A DNA stretch of 33,208 bases from the NCBI GenBank assembly GCA_947476475.1, contig CANJQT010000035.1:1-33208 (forward strand), given 5' to 3'. This document shows, in pieces, positions 33,186 through 33,208 of this stretch; position 1 is the first letter of the stretch; the number at the start of each line of letters is the position of its first letter. The notes under the pieces are model-generated. The model had not been told where the DNA came from, did no database searches, and saw only the letters and a list, made by a program, of their open reading frames with translations. The translations under genes were made by a program, and so were the position numbers. Origin of the DNA: Paracoccaceae bacterium (GTDB lineage: Bacteria; Pseudomonadota; Alphaproteobacteria; Rhodobacterales; Rhodobacteraceae).

Positions 33186-33208
33186 TGTTTCCCTTGCCCG
33201 ATCATAGA

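Noticed and set aside
1-33208. CRISPR array, tRNA or rRNA genes, insertion sequences
   Set aside because: No regularly spaced repeats, cloverleaf-like sequence, transposase motifs or long terminal inverted repeats were found on reading.

Overview
The window is a high-GC segment that looks like part of a conjugative or mobilizable element (plasmid or ICE) from an alphaproteobacterium, most likely a Rhodobacterales relative. The evidence is the GC-rich codon use and the backbone set: a DUF736 gene end, a methylase/helicase of the strawberry-notch type, a Toprim protein, a DUF2493 protein, a WGR protein, a MobC-like protein, a relaxase and a VirD4/TraG-type coupling protein. No mating-pair-formation genes, replication genes, tRNA, rRNA, insertion sequence or CRISPR array could be seen. 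The species is inferred from style only.

The backbone is interrupted by three blocks of defence-like cargo. Block 1 (about 190-3015) lies between DUF736 and the methylase/helicase. It has an OLD-like ATPase/Toprim nuclease and a convergent unknown gene. The backbone resumes at 3329-9924 (methylase/helicase, Toprim, DUF2493). Block 2 (about 10213-16522) holds a type I Thoeris locus with a SIR2-SLOG effector (ThsA), one canonical TIR protein and two ThsB-type TIR-like proteins. It also has a bacterial HET-domain protein and a secreted endonuclease/exonuclease/phosphatase-family protein. The backbone returns at 16655-21880 (WGR, mobC, relaxase, coupling protein).

Block 3 (22148-30765, all on the minus strand) is an eight-gene run. 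In transcription order it encodes a ribbon-helix-helix protein, a C5 cytosine methyltransferase, an Eco29kI-like GIY-YIG endonuclease, a Vsr-like nuclease (frameshifted), a MORC/MutL-like GHKL ATPase with a zinc-finger-like insert, an SF2 helicase with an N-terminal Mrr-like nuclease domain, an unrecognised 176-residue protein and a PIN-like nuclease. The last five are joined by four-base ATGA or GTGA overlaps, so they probably act together. This is a restriction-modification core fused to a MORC-type DNA-processing module, and it is the best candidate here for an incompletely described system.

The right end (31330-33185) has an HNH-like protein and a convergent, AT-richer gene whose motifs match the divergent nucleotide cyclases of Pycsar-type signalling. 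Its possible effector would lie outside the window. Overall the element appears to carry its own transfer functions plus several immune systems based on NAD+ or nucleotide signalling and on DNA cleavage.
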